From Bifidobacterium reuteri DSM 23975 (GTDB lineage Bacteria; Actinomycetota; Actinomycetes; Actinomycetales; Bifidobacteriaceae), in contig NZ_JGZK01000017.1 in the NCBI RefSeq assembly GCF_000741695.1, positions 124,001-188,000 on the forward strand: 64,000 nt of DNA, in the 5' to 3' direction. Numbering within the stretch: position 1 is the stretch's first letter; the number at the start of each line of letters is the position of its first letter. The position numbers were made by a program, and so were the translations under genes. Below the pieces are notes generated by a model, which searched no databases, was not told the origin of the DNA, and saw nothing but the letters and a program-made list of their open reading frames with translations. This document shows positions 51,150-59,850 of this stretch, piece after piece.

Positions 51150-52564
51150 GCACGGCTACACCAATTCCCGAAACGTGCCGCATCTTCCTGGACTCGGAAC
51201 CACTGCCGAAAAACGAAGACGGCGGCACCCTTCCAGTCCCGCTATCTCCACTCACCATCACATGGGGCGCTTCGACCCCTTGGGATGAAACCACGCCCAA
51301 CGTGCTTAAGATAACCCTTATCGACCAAGGCGGACGATACGCGCGCACCGGCGACACGCTGTTAGGGCATCGAATCACCGTTACGCCCGAATGGAAGAAC
51401 ACCAACAGTCCACTGCCATTCTGCCTGTTTGATGGCGTCATCACAGACACGGACATCATTCCCGACAAGTCGCGCCACCGCCTGAACATCACGGCATCCG
51501 ACCGCTTGTATCTGCTGCGCACAGACTGCCGCAAGGGGCCGAACTGGAATCAGAACGAAACCATGGTGCAAGGCTTCCAATGGTGGCCAAAAGGTGACAC
51601 CACTGCTCAATTCAAACAGTGGATTGAAAACGACGGCATCAACGGATCCTGGTTTCCATGGTCCACGCATATCGCCGGCATCAAATCGGACGAACGTTCA
51701 AGCCTGTTGAATTGGGCGGAATCCCTGAAGACACGTCAGATCAATAACAAATACATGTTCGAGATCGACCGAATGCTGTTTATGTCCTATCAGAACATCA
51801 ACGCCGACGTGCTCCCCTCATTTGAAGCCGTGTATCTGCGGTGGACCACTGAAACCGTTCTTACAGGCCCTTATATCAGGACGGGAGACGACAACACCGA
51901 CATTTACAAGGACACACGATACATAGACGCCGCCGACGTGCTGACAGACCCGAAGCCCACCTTAACCGGCGCGGATTCCTATTACACGCAATTGGAGCTT
52001 CGCTATTCGCATCTCAAACTGGCGACATCATCAGGCCAACAGATATTTGAGGTGGTCCAGGACGGCAGCAGTGTCAAACAGATAGCAACCCCACGCCGTG
52101 AAGGCGAGACATGCCTAAGCGTCACGCTTAACTGGGCGGACTCGGGGGCGGCGCAGAACAATATCAGCGTCGTGGACACCTCCCGCGCGGAAACCGTTCT
52201 AAAAACCCAGAACGAACGCGTAAGACTGCCAGAGGTCACCTTCAGAGGCGACAGGCTCAACCAACTGTTCTTCTTCTGTCGGCCCCGCGTTATTGTCATC
52301 GTCAATTCAATGTTCGAGCGGACAACCCGAGCCACACACGGGCCATGGGCGATAATCGGCGGAACCCTCACCTACGACGTGACCAACCAGAAAAGTCATT
52401 GGACGCACAAAGTGCGATTGTTCCCCGCCGTGGACGCATCAAGCGGCGGCACACCCACCTGCGGGGAGCTGAAACAGATCAACAGTAAAGCGACCTTCGC
52501 CGCCGCAAATTGGACGCTCGGCGGACTGCGCTACGTGACGAAGACAGGAGACGAACCCGTATGA
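51146..52564 (+). CDS. Distal tail/minor tail structural protein
   Basis: 472 residues from the ATG at 51146, overlapping the tape measure stop. Placed where distal tail or baseplate hub proteins are found. Beta-rich start (CRIFLDSEPLPKNEDGGTLPVPLSPLTITWG), with TDTDIIPDKSRHRLNITASDRLYLLRTD reminiscent of hub proteins of the gp27/minor-tail fold. No enzymatic motif recognised. Coupled by ATGA to the next gene. Confidence 0.72.
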   Translation: MSTATPIPETCRIFLDSEPLPKNEDGGTLPVPLSPLTITWGASTPWDETTPNVLKITLIDQGGRYARTGDTLLGHRITVTPEWKNTNSPLPFCLFDGVITDTDIIPDKSRHRLNITASDRLYLLRTDCRKGPNWNQNETMVQGFQWWPKGDTTAQFKQWIENDGINGSWFPWSTHIAGIKSDERSSLLNWAESLKTRQINNKYMFEIDRMLFMSYQNINADVLPSFEAVYLRWTTETVLTGPYIRTGDDNTDIYKDTRYIDAADVLTDPKPTLTGADSYYTQLELRYSHLKLATSSGQQIFEVVQDGSSVKQIATPRREGETCLSVTLNWADSGAAQNNISVVDTSRAETVLKTQNERVRLPEVTFRGDRLNQLFFFCRPRVIVIVNSMFERTTRATHGPWAIIGGTLTYDVTNQKSHWTHKVRLFPAVDASSGGTPTCGELKQINSKATFAAANWTLGGLRYVTKTGDEPV

Positions 52565-53091
52565 CGGTAGCAACCACACCCGTTTACAATCTTCCCTACC
52601 CGGAAGACAACGAACCCATCAAAAACCTTCCCGACATCCTGCAGCAGCAGGCCGAAGGCATCGAAGCAGTGCTGGAAAGATTCGACTTCAACGGAGCCGA
52701 CGCGGAACAGTATGCGGCCAGGCTTGCCAAAGTGGAAACCCTGCTGGCCGCACTCGGCATGAGAACCGGCGCTTTCGGCTACGACGCCACGAAAATCACC
52801 GTGACCACCAACAGCCTTATAAGATTGGGCAACTTGGTCATCGCGTCAGCAGTATTCACCTACAAGAGCGGAGTCATCACCGGCAACAGTGCATCCTTCG
52901 ACCCGCTGACTGTTCCGCGAGGCTTCGGAAAGAACGGCTCCGACAGAAGCCGCATCAGCATCACACACACCCAAATCGCCCCCGATACCGACGACTCATG
53001 CGTCGTGGGGCACGTCATCCGGCAATGGTCAATCAACAACCCCACCAGCGAATACTCACTTATGGGCATCTGGCAGACCGACGACGAATAA
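52561..53091 (+). CDS. Tail tip/fibre-like protein
   Basis: 176 residues. The N-terminal helix (PEDNEPIKNLPDILQQQAEGIEAVLERF) resembles the trimerising start of phage tail-fibre adapters; the rest is a beta-rich domain (FTYKSGVITGNSASFDPLTVPRGF). The last structural gene before lysis, so a receptor-contacting protein is likely by position. No collagen repeats. Confidence 0.65.
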   Translation: MTVATTPVYNLPYPEDNEPIKNLPDILQQQAEGIEAVLERFDFNGADAEQYAARLAKVETLLAALGMRTGAFGYDATKITVTTNSLIRLGNLVIASAVFTYKSGVITGNSASFDPLTVPRGFGKNGSDRSRISITHTQIAPDTDDSCVVGHVIRQWSINNPTSEYSLMGIWQTDDE

Positions 53092-53116
53092 AACCATCAA
53101 AGGAAAGGAAAGATCC

Positions 53117-53491
53117 ATGCATTTCATGCAGACAAGCGAAATCGCCGCACTGTCCATCGTGGCATTGCTCATCTGTCTGGACTATCTCACCGGGCTCATG
53201 AAGGCAGCCATGCAGCACGACATCAGCAGCGAAAAGATGCGATTGGGCCTATGGCACAAAAGCGGCCTCGTGCTGGTCATGGTATTGGCCGAAGTAGTGG
53301 AACGCGGCCAACAATACCTTGACATGGGCTTCGCAGTGCCGCTCATCATCCCGGCCGGCGTATACATCAGCATCACCGAGATTAGCAGCATCCTGGAAAA
53401 CATCGGGGAAATCAATCCCGAGATAAAAACCGGTCCCATCATGGGACTCTTCCGCAGCGGCAAGGAGCCGAACAATGGGACGCAGGCATGA
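53117..53491 (+). CDS. Phage holin (toxin-secretion/holin family)
   Basis: 124 residues with strong AAAGGAAAGGAAAG leader. Three hydrophobic segments and the family pattern CLDYLTGLMKAAM ... SEKMRLGLWHKSGLVLVMVLAEVVE. It opens the cytoplasmic membrane so that the endolysin can reach the wall. Its last 17 bases overlap the start of a further lysis-region frame. Confidence 0.9.
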   Translation: MHFMQTSEIAALSIVALLICLDYLTGLMKAAMQHDISSEKMRLGLWHKSGLVLVMVLAEVVERGQQYLDMGFAVPLIIPAGVYISITEISSILENIGEINPEIKTGPIMGLFRSGKEPNNGTQA

Positions 53492-53675
53492 AAACACTAA
53501 CGATTCTCTGGCTTCTGGGCCTCGCCATCGTGATTCTGTTCATCCACGGCAGCGACACGCGCCGCTGAATGACCTGACCGACTGGCTGCTTGCCATAGGA
53601 GCATGCCTGTTCCTCGCCGCAGTCGCGGGTGCCATCGCCGCCGCATTCATATACTTTGCCCTCTCTCTTCTCTGA
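53475..53675 (+). CDS. Small lysis-region membrane protein, out of frame with its neighbours
   Basis: 66 residues. The ATG at 53475 has AAGGAG eight bases before it, inside the holin gene. Basic, His/Arg-rich first half, then a single strong membrane helix (DWLLAIGACLFLAAVAGAIAAAFIYFALSLL). It could be a second holin, antiholin or spanin-like protein. The basic part overlaps a 26-codon frame and may partly be a by-product of that. Confidence 0.55.
   Translation: MGRRHENTNDSLASGPRHRDSVHPRQRHAPLNDLTDWLLAIGACLFLAAVAGAIAAAFIYFALSLL
53488..53568 (+). CDS. 26-residue membrane peptide nested in the lysis region
   Basis: MKTLTILWLLGLAIVILFIHG followed by a charged end: a clean single transmembrane helix with positively charged N-terminus. 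The ATG overlaps the holin stop (ATGA), so it is coupled. It lies wholly inside the 66-codon frame. Short, but its sequence is much more protein-like than chance. Confidence 0.5.
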   Translation: MKTLTILWLLGLAIVILFIHGSDTRR

Positions 53676-53687
53676 AAGGAAACCATC

Positions 53688-54347
53688 ATGAACATCGACC
53701 AGTTCGCCGCCGCGTACAACGGTAAGACCGTGGACGTTGACAAGGCATATGGCGGGCAATGCTGGGATTTATGGAGCCGATACGCGCAGGACGTAGCCGG
53801 CGTGCCTCAATCAGCCACGAACACCAGCAATGGTTATGCTGGCAGCGTCTACACCACCACCTACGACCAGCAATCTGCGCTACGAGACAGATTCGACAGG
53901 CTCCCCGCGAACGCCACCCCCGCAAAGGGCGATGTGGCTTTTTGGGGCCAAGCCCCCGCCACACCATACACGCATGTGGCCATCGTCCTTGCCGACCAGG
54001 GAGGCAGCCTGTTGTGTCTGACCCAGAATCCCGGGGCCACACATCAAGCCGCCATCACCAAAAACGGGCTGCTCGGCTACCTACGACCCAAGACCATTGA
54101 TGCAACTCCGACGCGCGGCATCGAAGGCGCTTGGCGTGTCAACGTAGCCAAACTCAACGTGCGAGCCCAGCCAAGCACCGGTGCACAGATCGTGGCCCAA
54201 TACTCGGCGGGCCAGACCGTCAACCTAGACGGCTGGACCACCCGAGCCGATGGCTACGATTGGGGCCGCTATATAGGCGCGTCCAGTGGTCAATACCGCT
54301 ACATCGCCTTGGGGCCGGCCGGCACCACCAGCTATCTCACACGTTGA
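53688..54347 (+). CDS. CHAP-domain endolysin with SH3 wall-binding domain
   Basis: 219 residues, GAAAGGAAACCATC before the ATG. CHAP domain residues 1 to about 130, with catalytic Cys in YGGQCWDLW (about residue 24) and His in YTHVAIV (about residue 104). From about residue 140 an SH3b domain (WRVNVAKLNVRAQPSTGAQI) binds the wall. It cuts peptidoglycan, as amidase or endopeptidase, on phage release. No signal peptide, so it depends on the holin. Convergent with the integrase gene. Confidence 0.93.
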   Translation: MNIDQFAAAYNGKTVDVDKAYGGQCWDLWSRYAQDVAGVPQSATNTSNGYAGSVYTTTYDQQSALRDRFDRLPANATPAKGDVAFWGQAPATPYTHVAIVLADQGGSLLCLTQNPGATHQAAITKNGLLGYLRPKTIDATPTRGIEGAWRVNVAKLNVRAQPSTGAQIVAQYSAGQTVNLDGWTTRADGYDWGRYIGASSGQYRYIALGPAGTTSYLTR

Positions 54348-54376
54348 GTAAACCGTCAAGTCATTTCATATTCACG

Positions 54377-55216
54377 TCACATGGCCAACGCTGCCATCAT
54401 GCCTCTCAAATGCTCGGGAGGCATGGCCACGTACCTTTGCGTGGTGGCCACGCTCGTGTGTCCAAGCAGGGCGCACACAGCGAGCAGATCGCGCGTCTGT
54501 ACGTAGGCGCGCGTGGCCGCTCGATGGCGCAGGCTGTGAGTGGAATAGCCTTCTGGTAGGCGACGGCTGATTATCTTGCCTACCCGTTCAGGCATGATAT
54601 GGCTTTTCCCGCCATCGTTGCGTGATGGGAATAGCCAGCCGTCGCCGGCCTCGGCTATCCGCTCGGCCAGGTCATCGGTCAAGGGTACCAGACGTTGTTT
54701 GTTCCCCTTGCCGTTCACTATCAGGCTGCGCCCGCCCCATGTGTCCGCCAGCACATCGGTACCACGTATCTGCGCTATCTCGCTACGCCTCAACGCCAGT
54801 TCGGCGCCTAGCCTGACCATGAGCCTGTCCCGCTCGTTCATGCCCTCCATCGCCATGCGTATGCCGGCATCGGGACAAGGGTGCGGACGCGGGTGTGACC
54901 CGGTTATATGCGGCAGCTTTGCTGCCGGGTCTACGGCGATGCGTCCGTGGTCGTGCATCCACTCGAAGAAGCTGGCCAGCGTGGCCCTAATGCCCTTGCG
55001 GGTCTCCGCCGCCAGATGATCGCGCCCCATCCATGTTTCGCAGTCGGTGCGTGTGACCTGTTCGGGCGGTTTGTCCACCCAACGGGCGAAGCCGGCCAGC
55101 TTCAGGCGTCTGGTGTCTATCGTCGTGGCCGCCCGGCCGCACGCCGCGAGATACGTGAGCCACTGTTCGGCAGGTTCCCGCCATGATTCAGGCCACGGTT
55201 GTCTCTGTACTCGCAT
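54377..55216 (-). CDS. Tyrosine-type site-specific integrase
   Basis: 279 residues from the ATG at 55216, preceded by AAGGAGGTGG; an upstream in-frame ATG at 55240 lacks such a site. N-terminal SAM-like core-binding domain, then the catalytic domain with Arg in LRRSEIAQIRG, HSLRHRAATR for the His-x-x-Arg, LLGHTSVATT for the second His, and nucleophile Tyr in TQRYVAM. It recombines attP with the tRNA-Met attB. It reads away from attR, about 110 bp from it. Confidence 0.93.
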   Translation of the reverse strand: MRVQRQPWPESWREPAEQWLTYLAACGRAATTIDTRRLKLAGFARWVDKPPEQVTRTDCETWMGRDHLAAETRKGIRATLASFFEWMHDHGRIAVDPAAKLPHITGSHPRPHPCPDAGIRMAMEGMNERDRLMVRLGAELALRRSEIAQIRGTDVLADTWGGRSLIVNGKGNKQRLVPLTDDLAERIAEAGDGWLFPSRNDGGKSHIMPERVGKIISRRLPEGYSTHSLRHRAATRAYVQTRDLLAVCALLGHTSVATTQRYVAMPPEHLRGMMAALAM

Positions 55217-55297
55217 GATTGACCACCTCCTTGTGGTCATACGAATTTAGGACTACCTAGGCTGCTAGGATGAGCCAGCGAAAAAATGCGCGGCCGC

Positions 55298-55351
55298 GCA
55301 GGGGCTTGGACCCTGGACGCGGGCCGCCCGGTCCAGGGTCCAAGCCCCTGC
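55298..55351. repeat. Perfect 21-bp inverted repeat overlapping attR
   Basis: Bases 55298-55318 are the exact reverse complement of 55331-55351, with a 12-bp GC-rich centre. The right arm is the att core (T-arm of the tRNA), so the left arm is an inverted copy of tRNA sequence on the phage side. The arms match each other perfectly, including the TCCAAG variant that differs from attL. Confidence 0.9.
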
Positions 55352-55364
55352 GGCCCCACTCATT
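55325..55364 (+). repeat. Prophage attachment site attR
   Basis: 40-bp direct repeat of attL (38281-38320) with a single T-to-C change in the T-loop position. Downstream sequence is core chromosome (rpmE). Confidence 0.93.
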
Positions 55365-55528
55365 TCCTTATATGATGCGCTGCTCTTTCAAATGATGCGA
55401 AGGAACGATTAGCGTGTCTGCAAGACGTATTCACGTCCATATGCACGAGTATCATCCCTTAGGTTCCGGTTCACGCTATGCCATTGGGGCATGGCGACCC
55501 GGGTCCCCCGAATCCATAGGAGACGCAA

Positions 55529-55741
55529 ATGAAGCAGGGTATCCATCCTGATTATCACCCCGTTGAGGTGACGTGCTCGTGCGGCAACACCTTCGTGACC
55601 CGCACTGCTGGCAAGGAAGACCACATGTTCGTTGACGTGTGCTCTCAGTGCCACCCGTTCTACACCGGCAAGCAGAAGATTCTCGACACCGGTGGCCGTG
55701 TTGCTCGCTTCGAGAAGCGCTACGGCAAGAAGAGCAAGTAG
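55529..55741 (+). CDS. rpmE: 50S ribosomal protein L31
   Basis: 70 residues, GGAGACGCAA before the ATG. It has the L31 pattern [22 protein letters not shown], with Cys16 and Cys18 and a later [13 protein letters not shown], so the zinc-binding four-cysteine form. Part of the large ribosomal subunit. Followed by a strong terminator, then prfA, a gene order common in actinobacteria and others. Confidence 0.97.
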   Translation: MKQGIHPDYHPVEVTCSCGNTFVTRTAGKEDHMFVDVCSQCHPFYTGKQKILDTGGRVARFEKRYGKKSK

Positions 55742-55750
55742 CATACTTCA

Positions 55751-55807
55751 CGCCAGTCCGACTTGGTTCGGCATGCTTCGGCATACCGGACGCGGACTGG
55801 CGTTTTT
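55751..55807 (+). terminator. Terminator of rpmE
   Basis: CGCCAGTCCG (55751-55760) pairs with CGGACTGGCG (55793-55802), followed by TTTTT. Confidence 0.9.
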
Positions 55808-55871
55808 GTATGTTGTGAAGATTTTTTGATGTTGGGTGTCGATCTAAGGACCATAAGGAAAGAGCAACGAC

Positions 55872-56960
55872 ATGGCAGACGAACAGTTCCCGGCCGCGGC
55901 GACCGCACTTGAGGAGTATCGGTCCATCGAACAGCAGATGGCGGACCCTGAAATCGTGTCCAATCCGGACAAGCTGCGCAAACTCGGACGTCGTCATGCC
56001 GAATTGGGTGCAATCGTCAGCGCCTACACCTCGTGGTTGCGCATCAAGGATGATCTTGAAGCGGCCCGTGACATGGCTGATGAGGACGCCGACTTCGCCG
56101 AAGAGGCCAAGCGGCTGGAAGGCGAACTGCCGGCCGCCGAAGACAAGCTTCGCACTGCGCTGATTCCGCGCGACCCCGATGACGCGCGCGACACCATCAT
56201 GGAAATCAAAGCCGGTACCGGTGGAGAGGAAGCCGCCCTATTCGCCGGCGATCTGCTGCGCATGTACACCCGGTACGCCGAAAAGCGTGGCTGGACGGTG
56301 AACATCCAGTCCGAGAACACCACCGAGCTTGGCGGCGTCAAGGACGTGCAGATCGCCATCCGGGCCAAGGGCACCCCCGCTCCCGAAGACGGCGTGTGGG
56401 CTTCGATGAAGTACGAGGGCGGTGTGCACCGCGTGCAGCGCATCCCCGTCACCGAATCGCAGGGACGCATCCAGACTTCCGCGGCCGGTGTGATCGTGTT
56501 CCCTGAAGCCGATGAGGATGACGACGAGATTGAAATCGATCCGAAGGACCTGAAGATCGACATCTTCATGAGTTCGGGCCCCGGCGGACAGTCGGTGAAC
56601 ACCACGTATTCCGCTGTGCGCATGACCCACATCCCCACCGGCATCACGGTGAACATGCAGGATGAGAAGTCGCAGATCCAGAACCGCGCAGCCGCATTGC
56701 GTGTGCTCAAATCCCGTCTGCTCGCCATGAAGCACGAGCAGGAGGCCGCCGAGGCCGCGGACATGCGTCACTCCCAGGTGCGTTCGCTCGACCGCTCCGA
56801 GCGCATTCGCACCTACAATTTCCCGGAAAACCGCATCGTCGACCACCGCACGAACTACAAGGCATACAATCTGGATGCCGTGTTGGACGGCGACCTGCAG
56901 GCCGTCATTGATTCGGACATCCAAGCCGACGAAGCCGAGCGTCTGGCGAACCAGAAGTAA
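55872..56960 (+). CDS. prfA: Peptide chain release factor 1
   Basis: 362 residues. The catalytic [10 protein letters not shown] holds the GGQ that triggers peptidyl-tRNA hydrolysis, and [10 protein letters not shown] holds the PxT codon-recognition tripeptide. Full family length; CATAAGGAAAGAG before the start. It ends translation at UAA and UAG codons. It lies just before prmC, whose product methylates its GGQ glutamine. Confidence 0.97.
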   Translation: MADEQFPAAATALEEYRSIEQQMADPEIVSNPDKLRKLGRRHAELGAIVSAYTSWLRIKDDLEAARDMADEDADFAEEAKRLEGELPAAEDKLRTALIPRDPDDARDTIMEIKAGTGGEEAALFAGDLLRMYTRYAEKRGWTVNIQSENTTELGGVKDVQIAIRAKGTPAPEDGVWASMKYEGGVHRVQRIPVTESQGRIQTSAAGVIVFPEADEDDDEIEIDPKDLKIDIFMSSGPGGQSVNTTYSAVRMTHIPTGITVNMQDEKSQIQNRAAALRVLKSRLLAMKHEQEAAEAADMRHSQVRSLDRSERIRTYNFPENRIVDHRTNYKAYNLDAVLDGDLQAVIDSDIQADEAERLANQK

Positions 56961-57116
56961 GCTCCATCAGAGCAGTGGCTTGGCCGGGGTTGGCGGGGAC
57001 ATATGGTGTTCGACACACTCAAGGCCGTTTGGCCAAGCCTAGGGTCTCACATCACATGTCCCAGCCAACCCTCTTTGCGCTGATATTCTGCGTTTGCGGC
57101 CGGATGGGATGGACAG

Positions 57117-58007
57117 GTGACGACCGTAGGTTCCGTTGGCGATGTTATCCGGAATGCGGCGGCGCGGTTGCGTTCGGCTGGCATCGAGACGCCGGAGCAT
57201 GACGCCAAGTTGCTGTTGGCCGAGGCTGCGGGCGTGGAGCTTCGCGATATCGACAAAGCCATGCTGATGGGCTCGGAGCTCGACTACGATGCCGGGCGCT
57301 TCCAGACGATGTTGGAACGCAGGGCCAAACGCGAGCCGTTGCAGTACATCGTGGGCCATACACCCTTCCGATACCTCGATCTTGAGGTCGGGCCCGGTGT
57401 GTTCATCCCTCGTCCGGAGACCGAAACTGTGGTGCAGGCCGGCCTCGACTGGCTCACCCGCCATGGTATGATGACCCCGCTCGTGGTGGACCTGTGCGCC
57501 GGGTCAGGTGCTATCGGTCTGTCTGTGGTCACGGAGGTGCCGGGCAGCCGTGTCTGGGCCGTGGAATTGGAGCCCCGTACCGCCGAATGGACCCGCCGCA
57601 ATCTTGCGGAGACGGCGAAGCGATACCCCTCCATCGCGTCCAATTATCAGCTTGAGATTGCCGACGCCACGTCGATGGCCACTCTGGCCCATCTGGACGG
57701 CACGGTGGACATGGTCATCACCAATCCGCCTTACATTCCCGAGCTTGACGTGCCCGAACAGCCGGAAGTACGCGACTGGGACCCCGAATTGGCGCTGTAT
57801 GGCGGCTCCGCGGACGGTACGCTGATTCCCGAGCGCATCATCGAGCGTTCGTTCCGTCTGCTGAAGCCGGGAGGCGCGCTCGTCATGGAACATGACGTGA
57901 GTCAGGGCGACCGTCTCGTCGCCTATGCCAAGGCCGCCGGGTTCACCGAGGCCTCCACCGGCAGGGACTGGACCGGTCGGGACCGCTACCTCTTCGCAGA
58001 AAAGTAG
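57117..58007 (+). CDS. prmC: Peptide chain release factor N5-glutamine methyltransferase
   Basis: 296 residues from the GTG at 57117. N-terminal helical domain, then a Rossmann-fold SAM-binding domain with VVDLCAGSGAIGL and the substrate-glutamine motif NPPYIP. It transfers a methyl group to the GGQ glutamine of RF1 and RF2. The 156-bp gap from prfA shows no terminator, so they may be co-transcribed. Confidence 0.96.
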   Translation: MTTVGSVGDVIRNAAARLRSAGIETPEHDAKLLLAEAAGVELRDIDKAMLMGSELDYDAGRFQTMLERRAKREPLQYIVGHTPFRYLDLEVGPGVFIPRPETETVVQAGLDWLTRHGMMTPLVVDLCAGSGAIGLSVVTEVPGSRVWAVELEPRTAEWTRRNLAETAKRYPSIASNYQLEIADATSMATLAHLDGTVDMVITNPPYIPELDVPEQPEVRDWDPELALYGGSADGTLIPERIIERSFRLLKPGGALVMEHDVSQGDRLVAYAKAAGFTEASTGRDWTGRDRYLFAEK

Positions 58008-58245
58008 GATGCAACGGTTTAACGACTGCATGTTGGATAATGCGCGAGACACAAGTGCATTATCGCTCTGATCGCGGTTGCGTCCCACGATCGCTAGGAA
58101 ATTATACTTGCGTCCTGCGGATTCGATGAAAAGAATCGTTGGAAATCCGCCATTCGCTGTGCGCGCATCATTATGCACAGTGGGCCGCAACCGCAATTTC
58201 GGCATGTATGCACTTGCGTCCCACTGCTATCGCTGGAAGGAAGAG
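58008..58245. other. Intergenic region with imperfect direct repeats
   Basis: 238 bp without a gene between convergent prmC and the acetyltransferase. TTGCGTCCCAC...ATCGCTxGGAA occurs at 58078-58100 and again at 58214-58238, with a partial copy near 58109. A stem GCGGATT (58117-58123) with AATCCGC (58144-58150) encloses CGAT/ATCG and may serve as terminator. Confidence 0.55.
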
Positions 58246-58917
58246 CTACTGCGCGTAATACTGGAGCTCGGCCGCGTCCTTGTCGGTGATCTCCCTGATC
58301 GGTCGCGCCGGATTGCCTACGGCCACAGTGTGCGGCGGAATATCGCGTGTAACCACGGCACCGGCCCCGATCACGCAGCCTTCGCCGATCGTCACCCCGC
58401 CGATCACCGTCACATTGCCACCGAACCAGCAGTTCGAGCCGATGACGATAGGTTTGCCGTATTCATAGTCGTACATCGAGCCGTCCTCGGCCTGACGCAC
58501 ATTGCGATCCTGCCAGCGCAACGGATGCATCGGCGGCAGCAGTGAGACATTCGGCCCGAACAGCACGTCGTCGCCGATAGTCACCGGGCAGCAGTCCAGC
58601 ACCGTGAAATTGAAGTTCGCGAACACACGATCGCCGATGGTGGTGTTGCACCCGTAATCGAAGAAAATCGGTCCCATGACATCCAGGCCCTTGCCATGTC
58701 CGGGCAATAGCTCATCGAGCAGCGCGCGTCGTGTGGCATGATCGCCACGTGGCGTGGTGTTGAATCGCGTGCACAGGTCTCCTGCCTTCTCTCGCAGGGC
58801 GGTGAGTTCAGGATCGGCCGGATTGTAGAGTTTGCCGGCCAGCATCTCCTCGCGCTCGCTGGCGCGCGGGAAACGCGGTTTGACAGGAGGCAGCTCAGCT
58901 GCGATTTCGATGCTCAT
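58246..58917 (-). CDS. Maltose/galactoside O-acetyltransferase-type sugar acetyltransferase
   Basis: 223 residues from the ATG at 58917, with AAAGGAGCG upstream; a longer frame to 59028 has no such site. N-terminal maltose acetyltransferase domain (SEREEMLAGKLYNP), then left-handed beta-helix hexapeptides (IGDRVFANFNFTVLD; PIVIGSNCWFGGNVTVIGGVTIGEGCVIGAGAVVT) with the catalytic-His region around MHPLRW. It moves acetyl from acetyl-CoA to a sugar hydroxyl. Single gene. Confidence 0.92.
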   Translation of the reverse strand: MSIEIAAELPPVKPRFPRASEREEMLAGKLYNPADPELTALREKAGDLCTRFNTTPRGDHATRRALLDELLPGHGKGLDVMGPIFFDYGCNTTIGDRVFANFNFTVLDCCPVTIGDDVLFGPNVSLLPPMHPLRWQDRNVRQAEDGSMYDYEYGKPIVIGSNCWFGGNVTVIGGVTIGEGCVIGAGAVVTRDIPPHTVAVGNPARPIREITDKDAAELQYYAQ

Positions 58918-59181
58918 GGACGCTCCTTTGTTACCTGTTTTCAAGCCTGTGCATGCGATGGCCATGCAGCGTGCTTTCTGCATCAACCATAATCGGCATA
59001 CGCCATATGCGCCGGACAGCTGTGTCACGGCATCCGACAGGTGGACGCGCGGTCGGGATCGGTCGGCTGAATGGAGTTGCGGGGATGAGGTCTACGGTCT
59101 TGCCATATGATGCACGTCGTGGTGCGATGATGCAATAGTGGATTGTTGGTTACGACAAGTGAACGGAGATGGCGGACGGCT

Positions 59182-59850
59182 ATGGGTTCTGCACAGGCGT
59201 TGAAGATCACGGATGAGTCACTGGAGCGGGCCGCGCGCATCGTGCGCGAAGGCGGAGTGATCGTCATTCCGACGGACACCGTATATGGTGTGGCCTGCGA
59301 TCCGCGCAACCGGGAAGCCATCGCACGTATCTACGAACTCAAGCATCGTCCACGGTACAAGGCATTGCAGGTGCTGCTGTCGTCCATCGACCAGCTCGAC
59401 CAGCTTGGATTGGACCTGCCCTCGCCGCTGAACCGGCTGTCCGCGGCATTCCTTCCCGGAGCGTTCTCGCCGATCGCCGTGGCACGCCCCGATTGCACGC
59501 TGGCGACTCTGGCGGACACCGCCGAAGGCCGTCCGGGGACCCAAGGCATACGCATCCCCAACTCCCGGCTCTGCCTGAAGATTCTGAAGGCCACGGGGCC
59601 TGTCGCCGCATCCAGCGCGAACCGGTCCGGTGAGGAAAGCGCACAAAGCGTGGAGGAGGCCATCGCAGCCTTCGGCGGTGACGTCGATCTGTATCTGGAT
59701 GGCGGTTCCACGCCGGGCCACGTTTCCAGCACTGTAGTAAAGGCCGATCCGTATGGACGGGACGGCATCGAGATATTGCGTGAAGGAGTCATTGCGCAAA
59801 GCCTGATTCGCAAGGCACTTCACCTGAACGGCGGAGGACTGGGCGCGTGA
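59182..59850 (+). CDS. Sua5/YciO/YrdC family, threonylcarbamoyl-AMP synthase-like
   Basis: 222 residues from the ATG at 59182; a TTG at 59143 is possible but poorer. YrdC fold: GGVIVIPTDTVYGVACDP, KHRPRYKALQVLL (the KxR of the active site), and TGPVAASSANRSGEES. It makes threonylcarbamoyl-AMP from Thr, bicarbonate and ATP for the universal t6A37 tRNA modification. The start of the next gene overlaps its stop (GTGA), so they are coupled. Confidence 0.9.
   Translation: MGSAQALKITDESLERAARIVREGGVIVIPTDTVYGVACDPRNREAIARIYELKHRPRYKALQVLLSSIDQLDQLGLDLPSPLNRLSAAFLPGAFSPIAVARPDCTLATLADTAEGRPGTQGIRIPNSRLCLKILKATGPVAASSANRSGEESAQSVEEAIAAFGGDVDLYLDGGSTPGHVSSTVVKADPYGRDGIEILREGVIAQSLIRKALHLNGGGLGA

Larger units (their letters stand above)
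38281..55364. mobile_element. Compact siphovirus-like prophage in tRNA-Met
   Basis: 17.1 kb between 40-bp direct repeats. It contains a repressor/Cro pair, HNH endonuclease, small and large terminase, portal, protease-capsid fusion, connectors, major tail protein, chaperones, tape measure, tail proteins, holin, endolysin and integrase. No replication, recombination or methylase genes were recognised. Structural genes are tightly packed with ATGA overlaps and no disrupting stops. Integration in tRNA-Met has been reported for other bifidobacterial prophages. Confidence 0.93.
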
